A stretch of DNA of 64,000 bases from Paraburkholderia bannensis NBRC 103871 (lineage in GTDB: Bacteria; Pseudomonadota; Gammaproteobacteria; Burkholderiales; Burkholderiaceae): assembly GCF_000685015.1 (NCBI RefSeq), contig NZ_BAYA01000018.1, positions 115,160 to 179,159 of the forward strand. Reading direction: 5' to 3'. The translations under genes were made by a program, and so were the position numbers. Shown piece after piece: positions 27,215 through 35,774 of this stretch (within the stretch, counting starts at the first letter, position 1; each line of letters opens with the position of its first letter). A model generated the notes under the pieces. That model saw only the letters and a program-made list of their open reading frames with translations, was not told the DNA's origin and ran no database searches.

Positions 27215-28171
27215 TCAGTTGTCGTAGCTATGAAAGTTATCGATGTAGTCGCCATTGAAATACACATCCCCATTCTCCTCAAATTCAAGGTCGTCATTCG
27301 GGCCAATGCCGTTGGTCTTCTTGAATCTGTGGATCATGTCCCGGAAGGTGGAACTGTCGTAGCCGAACATCTTCCGTGCGTATTTTTCGTTTGTTGTACC
27401 GGCCAGATCCTCCGCATCCCCATCCGGCATATCAGGCTGATAGTCGAACGGCTGCGCGTCACCGAGCGGCGTTGAATCGTCGCCGTCGCCGGGCGCCGCC
27501 CCGGCTGCCGCTTCCACTGCACCGAGCAAGTCGTCGTCATAGCTGGCCGCCGCAGCGGCAGCACGCCGTGCAGCGTTCGCGGCCTGGATTGCGTCGATGC
27601 GTTCGACCATTGCGTTGTACTTTTCGATGTAGGCCGTGGCGCCGTCGGCATCAAGGCCCATCGATTCCATCACCGACTGATGAAATGTCTTGCCGCGCGG
27701 ACTGGCGGCCACTGCGTCCCCGCCTCCGCTTCGATACGTTTCGCCCCAGGTTTGTGGCGCGTAGCGCTTCGATACGCCCACACTGCCACGCCAGTCACGA
27801 TCAATGACAGGGACAATCAGGCCATCTCGCACTGCTTCGCGAAGAATGCGCGTGATGTCTTCGCCGTCGATTGGCTTGTGCCATCGTCCACGCACATGCT
27901 TGCCGATGAAGTCTGCGTAGGCGCTGAAATCGCCTGAGGTACGCGCAGCACGGCGAGCGATGCTCACCCGGAACAGTTGCTCGAAATCCCGCCTGTCCTG
28001 CTCCATCTGTTCTTCGCGCGCGTTTCGCGCTTTCTGGCGCTCCTCGTATGAAAGTCGACAGCCACGGTCTACGTCTTCGATATCGCGAGCGGGCACTAGC
28101 GCGCACTGCCAACCGCCCTTGAGCGGCACGTAGAGCGCGTTAAAAGAACTGCCCCATTCGGGTAACGACAT
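27215..28171 (-). CDS. Predicted polymorphic-toxin-type effector
   Basis: A 318-residue protein starting at an ATG behind a perfect GGAGGTGAC site. The N-terminal ~165 residues are charged and helical, then IVPVIDRDWRGSVGVSKRYA and a likely processing or linker zone. A long Ala/Asp-rich hinge leads to a C-terminal module of ~60 residues (EKYARKMFGYDSSTFRDMIH, then NDDLEFEENGDVYFNG and a terminal NFHSY). This ending resembles small C-terminal toxin domains of polymorphic toxins with the A-R-K-M-G-Y...IH pattern; its activity is not established. There is no signal peptide and no VgrG/PAAR neighbour. The frame stays open ~130 bp upstream of the ATG without a better start. Confidence 0.6.
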   Translation of the reverse strand: MSLPEWGSSFNALYVPLKGGWQCALVPARDIEDVDRGCRLSYEERQKARNAREEQMEQDRRDFEQLFRVSIARRAARTSGDFSAYADFIGKHVRGRWHKPIDGEDITRILREAVRDGLIVPVIDRDWRGSVGVSKRYAPQTWGETYRSGGGDAVAASPRGKTFHQSVMESMGLDADGATAYIEKYNAMVERIDAIQAANAARRAAAAAASYDDDLLGAVEAAAGAAPGDGDDSTPLGDAQPFDYQPDMPDGDAEDLAGTTNEKYARKMFGYDSSTFRDMIHRFKKTNGIGPNDDLEFEENGDVYFNGDYIDNFHSYDN

Positions 28172-28435
28172 GTCACCTCCGTCTGGTTGAGGCGTGTTTA
28201 ATAGCACGCCACCAGGCAGCTGACCTTGCGCTATCTCGACCACCGTGCATTTGATACAGATCGCATTCGCGCGTGCCTCCGCGATTGGACTTGTCGGCGA
28301 GAACGTTCAAGATCGTTCAGGTTGAACGCAGCGCAGGCGGCTCGATCTGCTCGCCCCCCTCCACGCGGTGTAAAGTGCGACATCCCACTCATCAATCGGC
28401 TCTACCGCTGATAAAGCATTGAGCCAAATTCACCT

Positions 28436-29470
28436 ATGTCACGCGCCGCGCTGTCCGAACTCACAGCCTTCGTCGAAATCGCCAAGGCACGCAGCTTCCG
28501 TGCAGCGGCGCGCACGCTCGACGTTTCGCCGTCCGCGTTGAGCCACGCCATGCGCGTGCTGGAAGCGCGTCTGCAAGTGCGCCTGTTCAACCGCACGACG
28601 CGCTCGGTCGCGCTCACCGAGGCGGGCGAGCAGTTTCTGCAACGCGTCGGCCCTGCGCTTGCGGATCTCGACGACGCCGTCAACACGCTGACCTCCGCTG
28701 CCAGCCGTCCGTCCGGCTCGATCCGCATCAGCGCATCCGAGTCGGCGTCGCGCCCGCTCGTGCGCCACGTGCTGCCCGACTTTCTGCGCGCCTATCCCGA
28801 GATCCGTGTGGAGATCGTCGTCGATACACGCATGGTCGATATCGTCGAAGGCGGCTTCGATGCGGGCATCCGCGTCATGCAGGACGTGCCGCGCGACATG
28901 GTGGCGATCCGTTTCGGGCCCGACCTGCGCTTCGTGGCCGTGGCGTCGCCCGCCTATCTCGCCGATCATCCCGCGCCCGGCGCGCCGCACGATCTGCTCG
29001 CGCACCGCTGCATCCGCTTCCGTTTCGAAAGCGGCGCGATCTATCACTGGGATCTGGAGCATCGGGGAAAGAGCGCAAGCATCGACGTCGACGGGCCGCT
29101 CACGCTCGGCAACCTGAACCTGATGGTGGAAGCGGCCGTGGCAGGCATTGGCGTGGCGTGGGTGCCGGAAGACCTCGTGAGCGAGCTTCTGCGCGAGGGG
29201 CGGCTCGTGCAGTTGCTGCCGCAATGGAGTCCGTCGATGACGGGCCTGTGTCTCTACTACCCCGCGAACCGTCACCCGCCCACGGCGTTGCGGCTGTTCG
29301 CGCAGGCGGTGCGCGAGTGGGCCGCACGCGAATTGCCGCCGCCTGTCGCGGTGAAGGCCGGGGAAAAGGCTGCGGAGAAGGCCGCCGCAAATGTCGCGAA
29401 CAAAGTTGCGAAGAAGGTTGCAGCGAAAGCCCCCGCCAGGCCGCGTGCCAGAACGCCCAAACGCGCTTAA
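28436..29470 (+). CDS. LysR-family regulator with Lys/Ala-rich tail
   Basis: A 344-residue LTTR: winged helix at the N-terminus (LTAFVEIAKARSFRAAARTL, SPSALSHAMRVLEARLQVRL) and an effector-binding domain to about residue 300. A C-terminal tail of ~45 residues is made of Lys/Ala/Arg (EKAAEKAAANVANKVAKKVA), resembling histone-like tails and beyond the usual ~300-residue length. No good Shine-Dalgarno precedes the ATG. It is separated from the leftward dmlA by the toxin/immunity pair; regulation of dmlA is possible. Confidence 0.88.
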   Translation: MSRAALSELTAFVEIAKARSFRAAARTLDVSPSALSHAMRVLEARLQVRLFNRTTRSVALTEAGEQFLQRVGPALADLDDAVNTLTSAASRPSGSIRISASESASRPLVRHVLPDFLRAYPEIRVEIVVDTRMVDIVEGGFDAGIRVMQDVPRDMVAIRFGPDLRFVAVASPAYLADHPAPGAPHDLLAHRCIRFRFESGAIYHWDLEHRGKSASIDVDGPLTLGNLNLMVEAAVAGIGVAWVPEDLVSELLREGRLVQLLPQWSPSMTGLCLYYPANRHPPTALRLFAQAVREWAARELPPPVAVKAGEKAAEKAAANVANKVAKKVAAKAPARPRARTPKRA

Positions 29471-29503
29471 ATCACGCTCAAACCGCGCTTAAAACACGCC
29501 CGG

Positions 29504-30382
29504 TCAACCCGCCATCTCCAGCAGCGCCCGCGTAGCCGCCGCGCGATCGTAGGCGCGCGTGGCGATCACCACTTCGCTATAGCCGTTGGCCATCGCCAGC
29601 GGCTTGAACACCGCCTCCTCCACGTCGAAGCGAGCCAGCGTGCGCGGCACGAGTCCCACGCCCAGCCCCGCCGCCGCGAAGCGCATGACCCCCACCGAAT
29701 CGGTCGTGCGCAGCACGCTCGACGGCTCGAATCCCGCTTCCAGGCATAGCTCCAGCGCGCGATGCCCCAGGCCCACGCCCGGTGGATCATCGACGACGAT
29801 CAGGCGGTCGTCGGCCACTTCGCGCAGGCTCACGCGCTTGCGCCGCGCCAGCCGGTGATCGCGCGCCAGCACCAGGTCGAGCGGCGTGCGCGAAAACGGC
29901 GTGATGCGGATGGCGCCCGGCAGCGCGCCCGGCGGCGAGCGCAGAAACGCCACGTCGATGCGCTCATCCGCGAGCGCGCTCATCTGCTCCTGCACGGACA
30001 CGCTGCGCAACTCCAGTTCGACTTCGGGCCGCGCCTGCGTGAAGCGCTTGAGCAGCGCCGGAAGCTCCGGCTCCAGCACGATCGAATTCGCGTAGGCGAT
30101 GCAGAGCTTGCCCAGCTCGCCGCGGCTCGCACGACGTCCGGCCAGCACGGCGGTTTCGGCCTGCGCGAGCGCCGCGCGCGCGTGATCGAGAAACACGGCG
30201 CCCGCCGTGGTCAGCTCGATGCCGCGCCGCACGCGATGAAACACCTTGAAGCCAAGCTGCGATTCCAGCGCCTTGATCTGCTGCGTGACGGCGGGCTGCG
30301 CGATGCCCAGACGCTCGGCCGTATGGCCGAAATGCAGTTCCTCGGCGGCAATCACGAAGGTGCGGAAGTGGCGAAAATCCAT
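29504..30382 (-). CDS. LysR-family regulator, CatM/BenM-like
   Basis: A 292-residue LTTR with a textbook N-terminus (MDFRHFRTFVIAAEELHFGH, then AQPAVTQQIKALESQLGFKV) and an effector domain ending RALLEMAG. The subgroup commonly controls aromatic-acid catabolism from a divergent position. Here it is divergent from ubiD-ubiX, and the 120-bp gap carries a perfect palindromic LTTR-type site. It probably activates the decarboxylase genes in response to an aromatic acid and represses itself. Confidence 0.92.
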   Translation of the reverse strand: MDFRHFRTFVIAAEELHFGHTAERLGIAQPAVTQQIKALESQLGFKVFHRVRRGIELTTAGAVFLDHARAALAQAETAVLAGRRASRGELGKLCIAYANSIVLEPELPALLKRFTQARPEVELELRSVSVQEQMSALADERIDVAFLRSPPGALPGAIRITPFSRTPLDLVLARDHRLARRKRVSLREVADDRLIVVDDPPGVGLGHRALELCLEAGFEPSSVLRTTDSVGVMRFAAAGLGVGLVPRTLARFDVEEAVFKPLAMANGYSEVVIATRAYDRAAATRALLEMAG

Positions 30383-30400
30383 CGTCGGCCTCGTTCTATA

Positions 30401-30417
30401 GATAAGATTATCTTATC
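30401..30417. promoter_or_regulatory. LTTR-type operator between lysR and ubiD
   Basis: GATAAGATTATCTTATC is a perfect 7-bp inverted repeat around a TTA centre. It contains the T-N11-A pattern of LysR-regulator boxes and lies ~19 bp upstream of the lysR start in the divergent promoter region. Confidence 0.75.
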
Positions 30418-30501
30418 AAAAACGTGGCTTTCGATTTATTGATTCAATCGTTCGCAAGGGGTCAAATAGAGCCCATCAGCAACCCGATGGACGGCTTTAC
30501 C

Positions 30502-32052
30502 ATGCAACAGATCAACGATTCCGCAGCACACGATTCCCACGCAGCCGAGGCAGCCGACGCCCCTGTCATCGACCTGCGCTCCGCGCTGGCGCGCCTTGCC
30601 GCCGCGCCCGGCCAGCTCATCGAAACCTCGCACGAAGTCGATCCGCATGCGCAACTCGCGGGCGTCTACAAGCGCATCGGCGCGGGCGGCACCGTCGAGC
30701 GCCCCACGCGCCTCGGCCCGGCGATGATCTTCAATAACATCAAGGGCTATCCGCACAGCCGCGTGCTGGTCGGCCTGATGGCGAGCCGCAAGCGTGTGGG
30801 CATGCTGCTCGACGCGCCGCCGCGCCGCCTCACGCAGCGCATGGCCGACGCGGTGCGCAACGCCATCGCGCCCGTCACCGTGGCGCGCGACGCCGCGCCC
30901 TGCCAGCAGACCGTGCACCTCGCGAGCGATCCCGATTTCGACCTGCGCAAGCTGATTCCCGCGCCGACCAACACGACGAGCGACGCGGGCCCGTTCCTGT
31001 GCCTCGGCCTCGTGCTCGGCAGCGATCCCGACACGGGCCACGCCGACGTGACGATCCACCGTCTGTGCGTGCAAAACCGCGACGAACTCTCGATTTTCTT
31101 CGCGCCGGGCCGCCATATCGACGCCTTCCGCCAGAAGGCCGAAGCGCGCGGCGAAGCGTTGCCCGTCTCGATCAACATGGGCCTCGACCCGGCGATCCAT
31201 ATTGGCGCGTGCTTCGAAGCGCCGACCACGCCGCTCGGCTTCGACGAGCTGTCGATCGCGGGTGGCCTGCGCGGCACGCCGGTCGAACTCGTCGATTGCG
31301 TGAGCGTCGCGCAGAAGTCGATTGCACGCGCCGAGATCGTGATCGAAGGCGAAATCCTGCCGAACGTGCGCGTGGTCGAAGACCAGAACACGCACACCGG
31401 TCACGCGATGCCGGAGTTTCCGGGCTACAACGGCCCGGCCAATCCCTCGCTGCCCGTCATCAAGGTCAAGGCCGTCACGATGCGCCACGGCGCGATCATG
31501 CAGACGCTCGTCGGCCCCGGCGAGGAGCACACCAACCTCGCGGGCATCCCCACCGAGGCCAGCATCTACAACGCCGTGGAAGCGGCCATGCCGGGCTTCG
31601 TGAGCCAGGTCTACGCGCACACGGCCGGCGGCGGCAAGCTGCTCGCGGTGCTGCAGGTGAACAAGCGCAACGCCTTCGACGACGGGCGCGCGCGCCAGGC
31701 CGCGATCATCGCGCTGGGCGTGTATTCGGAACTCAAGCACGTGATCCTCGTGGACGAAGACGTCGATCCCTTCGATAGCGACGACGTCCTCTGGGCCATG
31801 ACCACGCGCTACCAGGGCGACGTATCGACGATGCTGCTGCCGAAGGTGAACGGCCACGTGCTCGATCCCTCGCAGACGCCCGAGTTCAATCCGGCGCTGC
31901 CCGCGCGCGGCGTGACCTGCAAGACGGTGTTCGACTGCACGGCGCCCTTCCACCTGCGCGGCGAATTCGAGCGTGCGAAGTTCATGGAAGTCGATCCGCG
32001 TCCGTGGGCGCCGACGTTGTTCAACGATCAGGAGGACGAAGATCATGAGTAA
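30502..32052 (+). CDS. ubiD: UbiD-family prFMN-dependent decarboxylase
   Basis: A 516-residue enzyme with UbiD-family features: GPAMIFNNIKGYPHSRVLVG, PHRLCVQNRDELSIFF-like TIHRLCVQNRDELSIFF, GLDPAIHIGACFEAPTTPLG, AEIVIEGEILPNVRV and NTHTGHAMPEFPGYNG. Family enzymes decarboxylate (hetero)aromatic or unsaturated acids using prenylated FMN made by UbiX, which is encoded next. Pairing with a CatM-like LysR indicates a catabolic decarboxylase (for example of a hydroxybenzoate) more than ubiquinone synthesis. GGACG precedes the chosen ATG; an upstream ATG five codons earlier is possible. Confidence 0.9.
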   Translation: MQQINDSAAHDSHAAEAADAPVIDLRSALARLAAAPGQLIETSHEVDPHAQLAGVYKRIGAGGTVERPTRLGPAMIFNNIKGYPHSRVLVGLMASRKRVGMLLDAPPRRLTQRMADAVRNAIAPVTVARDAAPCQQTVHLASDPDFDLRKLIPAPTNTTSDAGPFLCLGLVLGSDPDTGHADVTIHRLCVQNRDELSIFFAPGRHIDAFRQKAEARGEALPVSINMGLDPAIHIGACFEAPTTPLGFDELSIAGGLRGTPVELVDCVSVAQKSIARAEIVIEGEILPNVRVVEDQNTHTGHAMPEFPGYNGPANPSLPVIKVKAVTMRHGAIMQTLVGPGEEHTNLAGIPTEASIYNAVEAAMPGFVSQVYAHTAGGGKLLAVLQVNKRNAFDDGRARQAAIIALGVYSELKHVILVDEDVDPFDSDDVLWAMTTRYQGDVSTMLLPKVNGHVLDPSQTPEFNPALPARGVTCKTVFDCTAPFHLRGEFERAKFMEVDPRPWAPTLFNDQEDEDHE

Positions 32053-32647
32053 GCGGGCACTCGACGGACGCAAGCGCCTGATCGTGGGCGTGACCGGCGC
32101 GACCGGTTTCATCTATGCGGAGCGCACGCTGCGCCTGCTGCGCGAAATGGGCGTGGAAACGCACCTGGTGATGTCGCGCGCGGCGGAACTGACACGCGAA
32201 TACGAATCGCCGCTCTCGCGCGATGCGGTTCATGCACTGGCCGATCACGTGCATGCGATCGCGGACGTGGGCGCGTCGATCTCGTCGGGATCGTTCCGCA
32301 CGCTCGGCATGCTGGTGGTGCCGTGCTCGATGCGCACGGTCGGCGAGATCGCCTCGGGCGTCACCAGCACGCTGCTCACGCGCGCCGCCGACGTGGTGCT
32401 CAAGGAACGCCTGCCGCTCGTGCTGATGGTGCGCGAAACGCCGCTGAACCTGATCCACCTGCGCAACATGACGACGGTGACCGAGGCGGGCGCGGTCGTG
32501 TTTCCCCCGGTGCCTGCGTTCTATGCGAAGCCGCAAAGCCTGGAGGAGATGGTCGATCATTCGGTGAGCCGCGCGCTCGACCAGTTCGGCCTGGATACCG
32601 AGCGTATCGAGGCATGGCGCGATATGCAGCATGTTCGCGCGGCCTGA
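32045..32647 (+). CDS. ubiX: UbiX-type flavin prenyltransferase
   Basis: A 200-residue flavoprotein: LIVGVTGATGFIYAERTLRL (FMN-binding loop), ETHLVMSRAAELTREYE, DVGASISSGSFRTLGMLVVP with the SMRTVGEIASG active-site segment, and LMVRETPLNLIHLRNM. UbiX joins a dimethylallyl group to FMN to make the cofactor for UbiD. It overlaps ubiD by eight bases and has GGAGGA inside the ubiD end, so the two are co-translated. A dedicated cofactor maker beside the decarboxylase is usual for catabolic UbiD systems. Confidence 0.93.
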   Translation: MSKRALDGRKRLIVGVTGATGFIYAERTLRLLREMGVETHLVMSRAAELTREYESPLSRDAVHALADHVHAIADVGASISSGSFRTLGMLVVPCSMRTVGEIASGVTSTLLTRAADVVLKERLPLVLMVRETPLNLIHLRNMTTVTEAGAVVFPPVPAFYAKPQSLEEMVDHSVSRALDQFGLDTERIEAWRDMQHVRAA

Positions 32648-32814
32648 TTGCCCATCTGTGCGCGTGAAGCGGGCCACGGCGGCCCGCGCCTGACACGGCG
32701 ATCCTGAGCATGCGCGCAGCTTCTGTGTTTTGCGGTGAATCGGCGCATTGAGGTCTTTTAATCGAAGCGCAAAAAAGCGGTTGACGCTGCGCGCCAGCGC
32801 CCCTACCCTTGCGC
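32648..32814 (+). promoter_or_regulatory. Promoter region upstream of the cobalamin riboswitch
   Basis: This stretch holds no gene. A sigma70-like pair, TTGACG (32781-32786) and TACCCT (32804-32809), is separated by 17 bp and would start transcription just before the riboswitch. Confidence 0.5.
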
Positions 32815-33000
32815 GCTGATGGTTTCCCGCAAGGGAATCAAAAGGGAACGCAGAAGCGGCGCACGCGCCGTCAGGCTGCGGCTGCCCCCGCAACTGTGAA
32901 CGGCGAGTCCATGCCGCACGCGCCACTGGCAACCCGCACCGGGTGCCGGGAAGGCCGGCATGGACGACGACCCGCGAGCCAGGAGACCTGCCATCGACCG
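32815..33000 (+). ncRNA. Cobalamin riboswitch (adenosylcobalamin aptamer)
   Basis: Conserved blocks appear in the right order: GGTTTCCCGCAAGGGAATCA with AAAAGGGAA, then GCTGCCCCCGCAACTGTGA, CACTGGCAACCCGCACCGGG with TGCCGGGAAGGC, and the B12 box AGCCAGGAGACCTGCC near 32978-32993. Such aptamers bind coenzyme B12 and shut off downstream genes. The regulated gene is the BtuB-like receptor whose ATG is ~110 bases further on. The intervening GC-rich sequence is the likely expression platform. Confidence 0.93.
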
Positions 33001-33105
33001 AGGTCCACGCAGCCGCGACGGGCGGGGTGTCCCGATGCGCAAGCGCCGCCCGCCACCGCGCGCGGCTGCTCGTTGCAAGGACAGACCGACCTCAGGACTC
33101 GATTC

Positions 33106-35037
33106 ATGTTCACCTTTTCGACCGCGGCCACCGCGCCGCGCGGCGGGCGCCGTCATCTGGCCCTCGCTGTTGCCGTGATCGCGGCCAGCGCCTCACACAT
33201 TGCGCACGCCGACGACACCACGCTGCCCAACATCCTCGTGACCGGCGACACGCAGCATCTGCCGCAATCGTTCGACGGTCGCTACGCGAGCACCCAGGTG
33301 CTCACGCGCGCAGACCTCGACCGCCTCTCGCCCGCCGATCCCAGCATCACCCAGGCGCTCGCCACCCTGCCGGGCGTGACGGTCTCGCAAAGCGGCGGCC
33401 CGGGATCGCTGGCGACGGTCAGCATTCGCGGCTCGTCGGCAAGCCAGGTGGCCGTGTTCATCGACGGCATCCGCATTGGCTCCGCGACGACGGGCACCGC
33501 CGAATGGGCCGACCTGCCGACATCGGCATTCGATCGTGTCGAAGTGATCTCGGGGCCTGCGGCCGCCTCGTTCGGTGCGGACGCGATGGGCGGCGTGGTG
33601 CAGCTCTTCACGCGCCACGCGTCGAACCTGCCGAACCAGACGACGGTGTCGTTCGGCGGCGGCTCGAACAAGACCTTCGACACGCAGTTGCGCACCTCCG
33701 GCACGCTGCCGTCGAGCGGGCCGCTTGCCGCGCTCGGCGGCGTGACTTACGCGCTGGGCGTGCACGACTACAACACGGCGGGCATCGACGCGACGCAACC
33801 CGGCGCGTATGGCCACGAGGACGGCCGCAACCCGTATCACGCGCAGGACGTGAATGCGCGGCTGGGTTACGCGCACGGTAACTGGTCGATCTCGACCTTC
33901 ATGCTTTATCACCGTTCCGATCTTTCTTACGACAACCTCGGTGGCGCGGATCGCCAGCTCGATCATCAACTGACGACGGGGCTTGCATTCCATCTGGATA
34001 TCACGCCGACCACGCAGTTCGATCAGTCGATTGGCTATGCGAACGATCGGCAATTTCTCTACGCGAACGATCCTGCGATTGCGACTGATGAAATCGATTC
34101 GACGCGTTTGAGTACATCGACGTCGATTACGCACCAGGAGACCGGGCATGTGCTGTTTGGGCTGCCTTTGTCCGGCGAAACAAAGCTGACTTACGACTTC
34201 ACGCGCGAGCAGGCGTACTTGCCCGTCGATGTACCGAGCGGCTTGCCTGCGCGCAACGACTCCGCCTTTTCCCTGCACCAGGCAGCAACGCTTGGCGACG
34301 TGACGCTGTTCCTCGCGGGACGGCATGAAATCGTGCAGGGGCAAGCGGTGAATACGGGTAACGCTGCGCTTTCGTGGGCTATTACGCCGGTTTATACGGC
34401 GCGCGTTTCATATGGCAACGCGTTTCGTTTGCCTACGTTCAATGATCTCTATTATCCGGGCTATTCGAATCCTGACTTGCTGCCGGAGCGTAGCGATACG
34501 GTCGAAGCGGCTATTGATGCAAACACTTCGTTTGGGACGTTCTCCGCGGCGATTTATGACACGCGGGTGCATGACCTGATTGCCTATGATTCGCAGACGT
34601 TCCTGCCTGTGAACGTTGGGCGCGCGCATATTCAAGGCGTCGATCTTTCGTATAAGGGAACGCTTGGGAAATCGACGCCTGTGAGTCTTTCTGTGGGCCT
34701 GCTCAATCCGCAGGATGTCGCAGACCAGACGTGGCTCAATCGACGGCCTCGGCAAACCGCTAGCCTGAATGTGGATCACTCCTGGGATGAGTTGCATCTG
34801 CATGCACTCAGTACCGGCGTTTCGTTGCTCTATAACGGGTCTACGTTTGATGATCAGTTTAATTCGATCTATCTGCCCTCTTTCTTTACCGTCGCGCTGC
34901 GCGCTTCTTATCAGGTGAATGCGCATCTCGCTTTGTCTGCTTCGGTTTCCAATCTTTTTAACCGGCAGTATGTGACGGCCTATGGGTATAACTCGCTCGG
35001 GCGTACTGCGTTTGGGAAGGTTAGTTATACGTTTTGA
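33106..35037 (+). CDS. btuB: TonB-dependent vitamin B12 receptor
   Basis: A 643-residue outer-membrane receptor. It has a long signal peptide ending HIAHA, a TonB-box-like LPNILVTGD, a plug domain (ITQALATLPGVTVSQSGGPG, VAVFIDGIRIGS, FDRVEVISGPAAASFGADAM) and a 22-strand barrel ending in SYTF. BtuB identity rests on the plug motifs and on the cobalamin riboswitch directly upstream. AGGA precedes the ATG. No cobalamin synthesis or ABC uptake genes follow. From about 33950 to the stop, codons become strongly G/T-ending, unlike the 5' half, as the gene approaches a dispersed repeat element. Confidence 0.93.
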   Translation: MFTFSTAATAPRGGRRHLALAVAVIAASASHIAHADDTTLPNILVTGDTQHLPQSFDGRYASTQVLTRADLDRLSPADPSITQALATLPGVTVSQSGGPGSLATVSIRGSSASQVAVFIDGIRIGSATTGTAEWADLPTSAFDRVEVISGPAAASFGADAMGGVVQLFTRHASNLPNQTTVSFGGGSNKTFDTQLRTSGTLPSSGPLAALGGVTYALGVHDYNTAGIDATQPGAYGHEDGRNPYHAQDVNARLGYAHGNWSISTFMLYHRSDLSYDNLGGADRQLDHQLTTGLAFHLDITPTTQFDQSIGYANDRQFLYANDPAIATDEIDSTRLSTSTSITHQETGHVLFGLPLSGETKLTYDFTREQAYLPVDVPSGLPARNDSAFSLHQAATLGDVTLFLAGRHEIVQGQAVNTGNAALSWAITPVYTARVSYGNAFRLPTFNDLYYPGYSNPDLLPERSDTVEAAIDANTSFGTFSAAIYDTRVHDLIAYDSQTFLPVNVGRAHIQGVDLSYKGTLGKSTPVSLSVGLLNPQDVADQTWLNRRPRQTASLNVDHSWDELHLHALSTGVSLLYNGSTFDDQFNSIYLPSFFTVALRASYQVNAHLALSASVSNLFNRQYVTAYGYNSLGRTAFGKVSYTF

Positions 35038-35080
35038 GGGTGGTCGGGACGTTGAGGTTTGCTTTCGTGGTTCCTGGCGG

Positions 35081-35631
35081 TGTGGGCATTTCCTTGTGAT
35101 CGTGTCGGTCTGCTAGCGTTGCCCCTGTGCGGGGCGGCACCTACTTTCTTTGCCGCGGCAAAGAAAGGTAGGCAAAGAAAGCCGCTCAAACCGCCAGTGT
35201 GACGCAGTCCACCTCTCGGCTTTTAGCGGAGTGGTGACTGGGCATTGCTCGCATCTCTCGCCGTATAACGGATAGGCGGCGCCCGCACATCCGGGGGCGC
35301 AAGCGCCCCGTTGGGCATAACAAAACCCCTTGGTTTGCAGGCGTTTTCGTGCCGCCATCGCAGTCAAAACCGTTGGTTTCCCCTGCATACCCTGCCGTTG
35401 CGAGCGCAGCGAGCAACGGGATGTGCGGGCGTCACCACTCTGTTGTGTGGTGCGAGAAGCGAGCGCTGCCCAGTCACCACTCCCCTGGTGGGCGCGTGGT
35501 GGACTGCGTCACACTGGCGGTTTGAGCGGCTTTCTTTGCTTACCTTTCTTTGCCGCGGCAAAGAAAGTAAGTGCCGCCCCGCACAGGGGCAACGCTAATA
35601 GACCGACACGACCTCAAGGAAATGCCCACAC
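35081..35631. repeat. Dispersed element with long terminal inverted repeats, copy 2
   Basis: The second copy of the ~560-bp element, with the same arms (GTGTCGGTCTGC, GGGGCGGCAC block, CTTTGCCGCGGCAAAG, CCGCCAGTGTGACGCAGTCC) and their reverse complements at the other end. The centre is inverted compared with copy 1: GGGGCGCAAGCGCCCC with CAAAACCCC comes first and GTTGCGAGCGCAGCGAGCAA later. The arms differ from copy 1 by scattered changes only. No gene is credible inside. The next 140 bp up to the peroxiredoxin are A+C-rich and gene-free. Confidence 0.9.
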
Positions 35632-35774
35632 CCCAAGAACAAACAACCAAAAAAAAGATTGCGAACATAATCAAAAGAAACCCCACCCACCACCCAACTC
35701 CCAAAAACCGCCTTTGTGCGCCATACTCCAGAAAGGCCCACCCCGGGCCCCCCTTCCACAGGCTGGAGCCAACC

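Noticed and set aside
32809..33105. Extension of btuB through the riboswitch
   Set aside because: The sequence is a structured cobalamin aptamer; the ATG with AGGA gives a proper signal peptide.
35113..35640. Several small open frames in repeat copy 2
   Set aside because: Same reason as copy 1; overlapping frames on both strands arise from the palindromic arms.
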